Positions 16,990 through 25,222 of a DNA stretch of 64,000 nucleotides are shown one piece after another. Both the position numbers and the translations under genes were made by a program. How positions within the stretch are numbered: the stretch's first letter is position 1; every line of letters starts with the position of its first letter. Source of the stretch: Bifidobacterium eulemuris (GTDB lineage: Bacteria > Actinomycetota > Actinomycetes > Actinomycetales > Bifidobacteriaceae); NCBI RefSeq assembly GCF_014898155.1, contig NZ_CP062938.1, forward strand, positions 2,790,001 to 2,854,000. The letters are read 5' to 3'. The notes under the pieces were generated by a model, which made no database searches, was not told the DNA's origin, and saw only the letters and a program-made list of their open reading frames with translations.

Positions 16990-18582
16990 TCAGGCCTTGG
17001 CGGCCTGGTCGCGCATCCAGGCTTCGACCTCGTCGATCTCCTTCGGGATGCCGGCGGAGATCCATTCGGGGCCGTCGGCCGTCATCAGCACGTCGTCCTC
17101 GATGCGGATGCCGATGCCGCGGTATTCCGGCGGGATGAGCAGATCGTCCTCGCGGAAGTACAGGCCCGGCTCGATGGTGAAGATCATGCCCTCACGCAGC
17201 GGCGCGCCTTGATACGCCTCGAAGCGGGCCTGCGCGCAATCGTGCACGTCAAGACCGAGATGGTGCGCCACGCCGCAGGCGAGCCAACGGCGGTGATGCT
17301 GGCCTTCGGGGGAGAGCGACTCCTCCACGCTCACCGGCAGCAGACCCCACTCGTGCAGACGCTCCGCGATCACGCGCATGCAGGCATGGTGGATGTCGGA
17401 ATACGTGGCACCGATCTTGGCCGCCTCGAAGCCGGCCTGCTGGGAGTCCAACACCGCCTGATACAAGGTCTTCTGGAAGTCGGTGAACTTGCCGTTGGTG
17501 GGGAAGGTGCGGGTGATGTCGGCCGTGTACAGGCTGTCGACCTCCACACCGGCGTCCACAAGCAGCAGGTCGCCGTTCCTCACCACGCCGGTGTTGCGCA
17601 TCCAGTGCAGGATCGGCGCGTGCGGGCCGGAGGCGATGATCGAATCGTAGCCCACGGCGTTGCCCAGCTCGCGGGAAACGGAATTGAACGCGCCTTCGAG
17701 CACACGCTCGGAACGCGGTTGGTCGAGCGTTACCGGCAGGGCGGTGAGCAGACGGTCGAAACCGGCCTTGGTGGCGTCCACGGCCTTGCGCATCTCGCCC
17801 ACCTCATAGGCGTCCTTGGCCATACGGGCCTCGGCGGCGAACTCATGCAGCTTGTCGTCGTCGGCCGTGTTGCGATCCGGATTGTCGAAACCGTTGGCCT
17901 TGCGGATATCCTCCACCATGGCGGTGATCTCGGGATCCGTCTCGCGCACCACGCGCACGCGCACCGCGCCGGCCTCGGCGCCCACATCCTTGCCCAAAGC
18001 GTCGGCCAGCTGCGCGATGTCATGGGTTTCGATACCCGTCATCGCGGCCATCTCCTTCAATCCCGCGCGCGGGCCCACCCAATACTCGCCGTAGTGGGCG
18101 TTGCGGAAGAAGTCGGTGGTGCTGTTGTCGGCGCGCGGGGCGACGAACAGTTCCGGCGTATGGGTCGCGCCGGCCTGCGCCTGAGGCGAGTCGGGGTCGA
18201 GCGGATTGAGCACCAGCACCGCGCCGGCCTCGTAATCCACGCCAAGACCCGTGTAATAGGCGAACGAGGTATCGGGGCGGAACATGTAATCGCAGTCGTT
18301 GCTGCGCACCTTGGGCTGGCCCGCGGGAATCACGATGCGCTCGCCCGGGAACGCCTTGCCCAGCGCCTCAAGACGGGCCGGCGTGTACTTCGCGGCCTCG
18401 AGCGGCGCGATATCGGGGTCGTCGTCGGCCCAACCGGAACGCATGAACTCTTCGAAGGCGCTCGACTGCGGACGCAGCGAACGGTTGTTCACACGGTCGG
18501 CGACCGCCTGCTCGCCCTCGGCCGCGGCGGCTTGTTCTCGAGCCTCGTATTCCTTGTCTTTGTCGGTGATGACCTCACCCAT
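16990..18582 (-). CDS. pepP: Xaa-Pro aminopeptidase (M24B, aminopeptidase P)
   Basis: 530-residue cytoplasmic metallopeptidase that removes an N-terminal residue preceding proline. An N-terminal extension rich in Glu/Ala leads to the aminopeptidase-P N domain (RFPGERIVIPAG-like segment FPGERIVIPAGQPKV). The M24 pita-bread domain follows with the two-metal ligands in DAGVEVDSLYTADITRTFP (two Asp), HHLGLDVHD (His), FTIEPGLY (Glu) and GIRIEDDV (Glu). AAGGAG 8 bases upstream fixes the start at 18582. It is transcribed divergently from folC across a 256-base gap. Confidence 0.93.
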   Translation of the reverse strand: MGEVITDKDKEYEAREQAAAAEGEQAVADRVNNRSLRPQSSAFEEFMRSGWADDDPDIAPLEAAKYTPARLEALGKAFPGERIVIPAGQPKVRSNDCDYMFRPDTSFAYYTGLGVDYEAGAVLVLNPLDPDSPQAQAGATHTPELFVAPRADNSTTDFFRNAHYGEYWVGPRAGLKEMAAMTGIETHDIAQLADALGKDVGAEAGAVRVRVVRETDPEITAMVEDIRKANGFDNPDRNTADDDKLHEFAAEARMAKDAYEVGEMRKAVDATKAGFDRLLTALPVTLDQPRSERVLEGAFNSVSRELGNAVGYDSIIASGPHAPILHWMRNTGVVRNGDLLLVDAGVEVDSLYTADITRTFPTNGKFTDFQKTLYQAVLDSQQAGFEAAKIGATYSDIHHACMRVIAERLHEWGLLPVSVEESLSPEGQHHRRWLACGVAHHLGLDVHDCAQARFEAYQGAPLREGMIFTIEPGLYFREDDLLIPPEYRGIGIRIEDDVLMTADGPEWISAGIPKEIDEVEAWMRDQAAKA

Positions 18583-18652
18583 GCTCAACACTCCTTTGCG
18601 TGTTCGCTCGCGATATGAATACCGCACCCCATCGTAGTCCGAACCCTGATAA

Positions 18653-18784
18653 CGAGTTGGCACTTCGAGCGTCGAGTTGGCAGCCGCGCCGCGAACCCGT
18701 CGGAGGTGATCCGTGGTATCTCGCCGATGCGCGAACGTGGCTCCGGCAACCAGGTGCCAACTGGAGGCATGAAGTGCCAACTCG
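18653..18784. repeat. Long-range perfect dyad between pepP and folC
   Basis: The 14-mer CGAGTTGGCACTTC at 18653-18666 is repeated as its exact reverse complement at 18771-18784. A second, shorter CGAGTTGGCA at 18673-18682 faces an imperfect partner near 18754-18764. The 132-base block, in an otherwise gene-free divergent region, has the shape of a small palindromic element or a pair of regulator sites. No ORF is convincing inside it. Confidence 0.6.
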
Positions 18785-18801
18785 AGGTTGAAGGCAGCGA
18801 C

Positions 18802-18807
18802 TAGAAT
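18802..18807 (+). promoter_or_regulatory. -10 box of folC-smc promoter
   Basis: TAGAAT lies 31 bases before the folC ATG, downstream of the dyad element; the transcript would carry the AGAGGAA ribosome binding site. No convincing -35 is seen. Confidence 0.45.
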
Positions 18808-18838
18808 GGGGGAAGTTTGCACACTATGAGAGGAACCC

Positions 18839-20344
18839 ATGTCATTCGAGCATCCGAACCGGAACAACGAGACCATCCGCGACGTCGAACTGGACATCAT
18901 GAGCCGCCCGACGGAGCATAACACCACGAATCTCGACCTCGACCGCATGAGCCTGATCCTCGACATCATGGGCAACCCCCAGGAGTCGTTCCGCGTGATC
19001 CATGTGACCGGCACCAACGGCAAAGGATCCACCGCCCGCATGGCCGAGGCGATCTGCCGCGCCTACGGCATGCGCACCGGCCTGTACACCTCGCCGCATC
19101 TGGAGAAGGTCAACGAGCGCATCGCCGTCGACGGCCAGTCGCTCTCCGACGACGACTTCATCGACGTGTGGGATCAGACCAAGGATCTGGTGGCGCTGGT
19201 CGACGCCAAAATGGAGGAGCTGGGCAAACCGCGCATGAGCTTCTTCGAGGTGCTCACCGCCATGGCCGTCTGGAAGTTCGCCGACGCGCCGGTGGATGTG
19301 GCCGTCGTCGAGGTCGGCATGGGCGGGCGCTGGGACGCCACCAACGTGCTCGATGCCGACGCGGCGATCATCGGACCGATCGATATGGACCATATGCAGT
19401 GGCTGGGCGGCACGGTCGAGCGGATCGCCGGCGAGAAGGTCGGCATCATCAAACCCGGCTGCACCGCCGTGATCGGCCCGCAGCCGCACGAGGACGTCGT
19501 GATGCCGATTATCGAACAGGCCGCGCAGGCCAACCATGCCACGCTGGTGCGCGACGGCTACGAGATGGAGGTGCTCGAACGCATGCCCGCGGTCGGCGGA
19601 CAGGTCGCCACCCTGCGCACGCCGAACGGCACCTATGAGGGCGTGCCGATCGCCAAATTCGGCGAACACCAGGCGCATAACGCGCTGGCCGCGCTCGCCG
19701 CCGCCGAAACGGTGATTCCTGTCGCCGGACCGTTGGACGGCGATGTGGTGGCCGAGGCGCTCAGCCAGGTCAAGGTACCCGGACGTATTGAGCAGATCCG
19801 CAATTCGCCGACGATCATCCTCGACGGTGGCCACAACGTGAACGCCGCCGAAGCCCTGCGCGGGGCCTTGGAGGAGAACTACGACTTCAAGCAGCTGGTC
19901 GGCGTGGTCGCCATGATGCGCGACAAGCAGGTCGAGGAGTATCTCGGCGTGCTCGAACCGCTGCTGTCCGCCGTGGTGGTCACAGAGAACTCCTGGCGCG
20001 AGCGCGTCATGCCCGCCGACGAGCTCGAACAGGTCGCCGTGGAGGTGTTCGGCCGCGACCGTGTGTTCAAGCAGGCCGAACTGCCCGACGCCATCCAAGA
20101 GGCGGTGAATATGGTCGACGCCGAAGACGAGGTGGGCGTGGGCTACGGCTACGGCGTGCTGATCTGCGGCAGCTTCGTCACCGCCGGCGACGCGCGCGCG
20201 ATGCTCAAAGAACACGCCAGCCCGGTGATGAAGCAGGCGATAAGCATCCATCAGCCGGCCGTCGAGCCTGACGACGAAAGCGCGGACTCGGACGAGTCCG
20301 ACACCGACGATTGGGATATGCCTCTGGACGCCGACGCCGCCTAG
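18839..20344 (+). CDS. folC: Bifunctional folylpolyglutamate synthase / dihydrofolate synthase
   Basis: Adds L-glutamate to dihydropteroate and to folates, retaining folate in the cytoplasm. The 501-residue Mur-ligase-fold protein has the P-loop VTGTNGKGSTARMAEAIC (residues about 60-77), TSPHLEKVNERI, FFEVLTAMAVWKFADA, and the C-domain DGGHNVNAAEAL. The last 30 residues are an acidic Asp/Glu/Ser tail not needed by the family. It starts at ATG 18839 after AGAGGAACCC. smc begins 25 bases after the stop, suggesting an operon. Confidence 0.93.
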   Translation: MSFEHPNRNNETIRDVELDIMSRPTEHNTTNLDLDRMSLILDIMGNPQESFRVIHVTGTNGKGSTARMAEAICRAYGMRTGLYTSPHLEKVNERIAVDGQSLSDDDFIDVWDQTKDLVALVDAKMEELGKPRMSFFEVLTAMAVWKFADAPVDVAVVEVGMGGRWDATNVLDADAAIIGPIDMDHMQWLGGTVERIAGEKVGIIKPGCTAVIGPQPHEDVVMPIIEQAAQANHATLVRDGYEMEVLERMPAVGGQVATLRTPNGTYEGVPIAKFGEHQAHNALAALAAAETVIPVAGPLDGDVVAEALSQVKVPGRIEQIRNSPTIILDGGHNVNAAEALRGALEENYDFKQLVGVVAMMRDKQVEEYLGVLEPLLSAVVVTENSWRERVMPADELEQVAVEVFGRDRVFKQAELPDAIQEAVNMVDAEDEVGVGYGYGVLICGSFVTAGDARAMLKEHASPVMKQAISIHQPAVEPDDESADSDESDTDDWDMPLDADAA

Positions 20345-20368
20345 AGACCGACGCGGAAGCGACGCATC

Positions 20369-23300
20369 ATGTATCTTAAGGAACTCACCCTCCGCGGATT
20401 CAAATCCTTCGCCTCGTCGACCACGCTGCGTTTCGAGCCCGGCATCACCGCCGTTGTGGGCCCCAACGGCTCCGGCAAATCGAATATCGTCGACGCGTTG
20501 ACCTGGGTGATGGGCGAGCAGGGGGCGAAGAACCTGCGCGGCACCTCCATGGAGGACGTGATCTTCGCCGGCACCTCGTCGCGCCCGCCGTTGGGACGCG
20601 CGCAGGTGAGCCTGACCATCGACAACTCCGACCACACGCTCGACATCGACTACACCGAAGTCACCATCTCGCGCACCATCTTCCGCAACGGCGGCTCGGA
20701 ATACGCGATCAACGGCTCGCAATGCCGTCTGCTCGACATCCAGGAGCTGCTCAGCGACACCGGTTTGGGCCAGCAGATGCATGTGATCGTCGGACAGGGC
20801 CGCCTGGACGCGATTCTGCGCGCCGACCCAAGCGGCCATCGCGCGTTCATCGAAGAGGCCGCTGGCATCCTCAAACACCGCAAACGCAAGGAACGCGCGC
20901 TGCGCAAACTGGCGAACACGGAAACCAACCTCTCCCGTCTGGACGACCTCTTAGGCGAAATCCACCGCCAACTGGGGCCTTTGGGCAGGCAGGCGCGCAT
21001 CTCCCGCCGGGCCGAATCGATTCAGGTGAGTCTGCGCGACGCGCAATCGCGCCTGTACGCCGAGGACGCGCAACGCTCGCTGGCCCGACGCGAGTCGGTG
21101 CGCGGCGAACTGGCCGAAGTACGCGGGAAACTCGCCGAAGCGCAGCGTGACCTGGCCGAAGTCAAAGTGCGCATCGAACAGGTGGAGGCGTTGAGCTCCC
21201 AGTCCAATCCCGCCATCGACGAGGTGAACCGGCAGTGGCGCGAGCTGTCGCGGCTTGAGGAACGGTTCACGTCGCTTTCCGACGTGGCCAGGGAACGCGT
21301 GCGCTCTCTGCAAGGGCAGATGGTGACCAATCTGGGCGAGGATCCCGAACTGTTGGAGCATCGCGCCAAGGAGCTTGAGGAGCAGGCCGCGGCGCATGCC
21401 GCCATGGTCGACGACGCGCGGCTCGCCTTGGACAAAACCACCGAGGAGCGCGCCGACGGCGAGAAGAAGCTCGCCTCCGTGCGGCAGACCCTGACCGAGC
21501 TGCGTAAAACCGCTCAGGAACGTGACACCCAGATCGCCCGTCTGCGCGAGATGATCGCCCGCGAGGAGTCGGCGGTGCAGTTGGCCGAAACGCGGGCGAA
21601 GGATTTCTCCGCGCAGCGCGACTCTCTGAGTACGCAGCACGACGAGGCCGTGTCGCAGCGTCAGGCGTTGGAACGCGAATCCGAGGAATCCGCGGATGAC
21701 GACGGCAAGGCTCTGGACGAGGCGCGCGCCGCACTCGCCCAGAGCCGTGACGCTTTGAACGAACTGTTGGACCGCCAGCGTGACGTGAACGCCAAAGCGA
21801 TCTCGTCGCAGGCCAAAGCCGACGCGTTGCGCGACACCTTGGAAAGCCGCAACGCCTCCGGTGCCTTGGAAAGGGATGAGAAGGTCGGTGCGTTGGGCCG
21901 ATTGACGGACGTCATCGTCGTGTCCGAAGGCTGGGAGGAGGCCGTCGCCCACGCGTTGGACCAGTTCGCCAGCGCCATCATCGTGCCGGGGGAGGAGCAT
22001 ATGCTGCACGCCTTGCGGCGCGCGCATGAGGACCGTCTCGGCAAGGCGGTGCTGCTGCATCCCGTCGATGGCGATGATACGGACGCCGCCGACGGCGCGT
22101 CGAGCGCGTTGTGCGCGGCGCGATTGGTGTCCGAGAACACGCATGGCGCCGCCAGTGGAAAGAACACGGCTATCGTGTCCGCCGTGCGTCGGCTGTTGGC
22201 GGATATCGCCGCGGTGGAGACGCTTGACGACGCCATAACCGTGGTGCGCGACAGCGTGGCGAACGGCGGTCCCTGGCGGCAGGCGGTGACCAAGGACGGC
22301 GAGCTGGTGAACGCGGTCGGCGCGATCGGCGGTTCGTCGCTGTCGCAAAGCGATCTGTCGTTGGCGGCGCGCCGCGACAAGGCGCTGCGTCAGGTCGAAG
22401 AGTTGACGAGGCAGGGCGAAACGCTCGCCGAACAGGTGGCCGAGGCCACGGCCCGGCGCGACGCGGCCGGCCGCGTGGTCGACGCGGAGACGGCCAAACG
22501 CACCGAGGCGCGCTTGAAGGCCGAACAGGCCGCCAAGTCGTTGAAGGCCGCCGACGACCGTGTGGCCAACATCGAACGGCAGATCGCCGCGGTGGACGCC
22601 AAAATCAACGACAACGCTGAAAGCCGCGAGGCGCATCAGCTCAAACTTGATGATCTGAACAGAGCGTTGCACGCGGCCCAGAGCTCGGCGGACGAGCATG
22701 CCGATTCCGACGAACTGTCCGAGCGTGAACGGCAGCTCGAGACGGCGTTGAACACGGCTCGCGAGCATGAGGTCGCCGCCAAAATCGCATGGACCGAAAC
22801 CAGTCGAAAAGCCGAATCGTTGGCAAGGCAGGCGGGTCTGCTGCGCGACAACGCCAAAGAGGCGGTTGAACGGCGCGCGCGGATCGAGGCGTTGAACGAA
22901 CGGCGCGCGGCGCAGTCCGAACGCATGGCGGCCATCGCCGACCAGGCCGCCGAGGCCGCGCGGCTGGTGGCGCAGGCCGTCGCCGGAGTCGTCGCCAAGC
23001 GTGAGGAACTGCAGGCGGCCGCCTCAAGCCATGACGAGGAGCTGAAGACGCTGCGCGCGCGCCGCAACGAGATCGAACCGAAGGTCACCGATCTGACCGG
23101 ACGCGAACATGTGCTTGACGTGAACCGCGAACGGCTGGCCGCCGAACACGGGCAGCTCACCCAGAAGGTCTCCGACGAGCTGGGCATGACCCTGGAGGAG
23201 CTGATCGCCGGATACGGCCCCGACCAGCCGGTGCCGGTATTGGACGACAACGGCAATCCCGTCCCGCTTGAAGAGGGGGATTACCAGACCGTGCCCTACA

Positions 23301-23956
23301 ACCGTGCCGAGCAACAGAAACGTCTTGAGAAGGCCAAACGCGATCTGGCCGCGTTGGGCAAGATCAACCCGCTGGCGACGGAGGAATACGACGCGCTGCA
23401 GGAGCGCAACAAGTATCTCAACGACCAGCGCGCCGACGTGGCGAACAGCCGCGACGACCTGATGCGCTTGATCAAGGAGCTCGACGCCACGATGGTCGAC
23501 GTGTTCGCCAGCGCCTTCGAAGACACGGCCAAAGCCTTCGAGCAGATGTTCTCCACGCTGTTCCCGGGAGGCCAGGGCCGGCTGCGCTTGGAGAACCCCG
23601 ACGACATGCTCACCACCGGCGTGCTGGTCGAGGCCAGTCCGGCGGGCAAGCGCGTCAAACAGTTGAGCCTGCTGTCGGGCGGCGAACGTTCTCTGACCGC
23701 GCTGGCGTTGCTGTTCGCGATCTTCACCGCGCGTCCCAGCCCGTTCTATGTGATGGACGAGGTGGAGGCCGCGCTCGACGATGTGAACCTCACCCGACTG
23801 ATCAACGCGTTCAACGAATTGCGCGAGCATGCCCAGCTCATCATCATCACGCATCAGCAGCGCACGATGAGCATCGCCGACGCCCTATACGGCGTGACCA
23901 TGCGCGCGGACGGCGTCACCGCCGTGGTCAGTCAGAAGCTCGAACGCGAGGCGTGA
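20369..23956 (+). CDS. smc: Chromosome segregation protein SMC
   Basis: 1195-residue SMC ATPase, the core of condensin with ScpA and ScpB, whose genes are at 41.7-43.2 kb. The N-terminal head has VVGPNGSGKSNIVDALTWVMGEQ (Walker A) and a Q-loop. Long coiled coils (about residues 170-500 and 670-1000, Glu/Ala/Arg-rich) flank a hinge near 510-660 containing DVIVVSEGWEEAVAHAL. The C-terminal head carries the signature LLSGGERSLTALALLFAI and Walker B FYVMDEVEAALDD. Length is typical. Confidence 0.97.
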   Translation: MYLKELTLRGFKSFASSTTLRFEPGITAVVGPNGSGKSNIVDALTWVMGEQGAKNLRGTSMEDVIFAGTSSRPPLGRAQVSLTIDNSDHTLDIDYTEVTISRTIFRNGGSEYAINGSQCRLLDIQELLSDTGLGQQMHVIVGQGRLDAILRADPSGHRAFIEEAAGILKHRKRKERALRKLANTETNLSRLDDLLGEIHRQLGPLGRQARISRRAESIQVSLRDAQSRLYAEDAQRSLARRESVRGELAEVRGKLAEAQRDLAEVKVRIEQVEALSSQSNPAIDEVNRQWRELSRLEERFTSLSDVARERVRSLQGQMVTNLGEDPELLEHRAKELEEQAAAHAAMVDDARLALDKTTEERADGEKKLASVRQTLTELRKTAQERDTQIARLREMIAREESAVQLAETRAKDFSAQRDSLSTQHDEAVSQRQALERESEESADDDGKALDEARAALAQSRDALNELLDRQRDVNAKAISSQAKADALRDTLESRNASGALERDEKVGALGRLTDVIVVSEGWEEAVAHALDQFASAIIVPGEEHMLHALRRAHEDRLGKAVLLHPVDGDDTDAADGASSALCAARLVSENTHGAASGKNTAIVSAVRRLLADIAAVETLDDAITVVRDSVANGGPWRQAVTKDGELVNAVGAIGGSSLSQSDLSLAARRDKALRQVEELTRQGETLAEQVAEATARRDAAGRVVDAETAKRTEARLKAEQAAKSLKAADDRVANIERQIAAVDAKINDNAESREAHQLKLDDLNRALHAAQSSADEHADSDELSERERQLETALNTAREHEVAAKIAWTETSRKAESLARQAGLLRDNAKEAVERRARIEALNERRAAQSERMAAIADQAAEAARLVAQAVAGVVAKREELQAAASSHDEELKTLRARRNEIEPKVTDLTGREHVLDVNRERLAAEHGQLTQKVSDELGMTLEELIAGYGPDQPVPVLDDNGNPVPLEEGDYQTVPYNRAEQQKRLEKAKRDLAALGKINPLATEEYDALQERNKYLNDQRADVANSRDDLMRLIKELDATMVDVFASAFEDTAKAFEQMFSTLFPGGQGRLRLENPDDMLTTGVLVEASPAGKRVKQLSLLSGGERSLTALALLFAIFTARPSPFYVMDEVEAALDDVNLTRLINAFNELREHAQLIIITHQQRTMSIADALYGVTMRADGVTAVVSQKLEREA

Positions 23957-23973
23957 GCGGCCGTCCTGAATTG

Positions 23974-24020
23974 GAGATGCCTCGACTCCGCTCGGCATGA
24001 CGAGGGGAGTCGAGGCATTC
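23974..24020. repeat. REP-like inverted-repeat element, short copy
   Basis: ATGCCTCGACTCC (23977-23989) pairs with GGAGTCGAGGCAT (24006-24018). The left part is the same half-element seen at 40422-40450 and, with changes, inside pheA. It lies between the convergent ends of smc and the fem gene and may also act as a 3' hairpin. Confidence 0.8.
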
Positions 24021-24082
24021 AGAGCGATCTGGGATGGATCTTCCTGACGTGAGGGTAAGGAGCTTCCGGTCGGGCTGACGGG

Positions 24083-24180
24083 GTCGGGAGCCTCTCCAGA
24101 AGGTGGAGAGGCCGACTATCACGTCCGGTTTGTCGGACGGTGCGGGTTTGGGAGCCTCTCCAGGAAGCGGAGAGGCCGAC
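24083..24180. repeat. Tandem hairpin repeat at 3' end of fem gene
   Basis: Two copies of a hairpin unit about 63 bases apart. Copy 1 pairs CCTCTCCA (24091-24098) with TGGAGAGG (24104-24111), flanked by GTCGG and CCGAC. Copy 2 pairs CCTCTCC (24155-24161) with GGAGAGG (24169-24175) and ends on the fem stop codon. On the minus strand they could serve as double terminator or 3' stabilisers; no U-run is present. Confidence 0.65.
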
Positions 24181-25175
24181 TACCGCAGACGATGGCGCAA
24201 CGACTGCAGCAAGCGAAGCGTCCTGTAGAACAAGGACTTCACCGGCACGTCGCGGCCGGGCGCCACGGGGGTGACGTTCTCGGTGAACTTCGTCTTGAAC
24301 TCGTTCAATCCCTTCAACGAGGGAGCGAAATCCGAGCCGATGCCCATCAGATCGTATTCCGTGATGCCCTGCTCGCCCAGCGCGCAGCATTCCGCGTACA
24401 ACAGATGGTCCGTCACATGCAGACGCATCACTTCGGACCGCATACCCGCGTAATAGCGGACCGCATGGGTGCCGTTCACCGTGATGATCGACCAGGCGAC
24501 CACACGGCCGTCGATGCGCGCGGCGAACACCCGGCAATGCTCCTCGCCCAACGCGGCGATCATATCGGTGTAGTCGCTGATCGGCGCGGGGGTGAAGCCG
24601 TCGCGTTTGCCGGTCTCCACCATCACATCGTAGTAGTCGGTGAAATCGGCCATCGCCTGCCTTGTCTCGTCCGCGCAGAGCGCGGGGCATTCACGCAGCG
24701 CCTTGCGCACGTCGCGCCGTCCGCGGCGCTTCATCCGCGCGAGGATCTCGTCATCGCCGCCCGTCACGTCGATCACCACGGTCTGGTCGTAGGGGACGGT
24801 GGACAGCACCGGGAAGGTGCCCGCCTCGTACCATAGGTCGATGCGCAGGAACGCGATTTTCGGATCGCGTCCGCGCACGTCGGCCTTCAACGCGGCCACA
24901 ACCTCGCGTTCCTCGGATTCGGTGGGCTTCTCCTGCCATGTCGGCCCATGCAAGGAACGCAGATAGTGGTAGCCGTGCGTTTCGTAGTCGATCAGGGAGA
25001 TGACGGCGAGCAGCACGCCGTCGCGCCTGATCAGATAGCAGCCCCACGGCGTGCGCCCGCTGATGCCGGCCTGATAGGCGGCCCAGACGCCGGTCTGTTC
25101 GATGGGCAGCTCGATGCCGAGGTCGCGCGCCTCCCGTTCCATACGGGCCGCGTCGACACGCTCCAAGGTGATCAT
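24180..25175 (-). CDS. FemAB/FemX-type peptidoglycan interpeptide-bridge aminoacyltransferase
   Basis: 331-residue protein of the Fem (lipid II:aminoacyl-tRNA transferase) / GNAT-like fold. Visible features are the N-terminal half with PIEQTGVWAAYQAGISGRTPWGCYLIRRDG, the GPTW segment near residue 75, KRRGRRDVRKALRECPAL (FemAB-like basic helix), and the second acyltransferase half with CRVFAARIDGRVVAWSIITVNGTHAVRYYAG and GSDFAPSLKGLNEFKTKF. It lacks the long coiled coil of staphylococcal FemA. It lies 47 bases downstream of murE on the same strand, consistent with building the cross-bridge onto the residue MurE adds. The start is ATG 25175 after AAGGAAGGAACAACC. Confidence 0.8.
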   Translation of the reverse strand: MITLERVDAARMEREARDLGIELPIEQTGVWAAYQAGISGRTPWGCYLIRRDGVLLAVISLIDYETHGYHYLRSLHGPTWQEKPTESEEREVVAALKADVRGRDPKIAFLRIDLWYEAGTFPVLSTVPYDQTVVIDVTGGDDEILARMKRRGRRDVRKALRECPALCADETRQAMADFTDYYDVMVETGKRDGFTPAPISDYTDMIAALGEEHCRVFAARIDGRVVAWSIITVNGTHAVRYYAGMRSEVMRLHVTDHLLYAECCALGEQGITEYDLMGIGSDFAPSLKGLNEFKTKFTENVTPVAPGRDVPVKSLFYRTLRLLQSLRHRLR

Positions 25176-25222
25176 GGTTGTTCCTTCCTTCTCGTTCAGA
25201 TGCGGCTTTGCGAAAGCCCGGG

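Noticed and set aside
16310..17065. Longer Nudix ORF starting upstream at 17065
   Set aside because: The extension reads through the REP-like element; ATG 16831 has a proper RBS and gives the family length.
18842..20878. 678-codon open frame on the minus strand opposite folC and smc
   Set aside because: It is the GC-rich shadow of folC: low-complexity His/Gly/Val/Asp composition, no family motif, and the plus-strand genes are certain.
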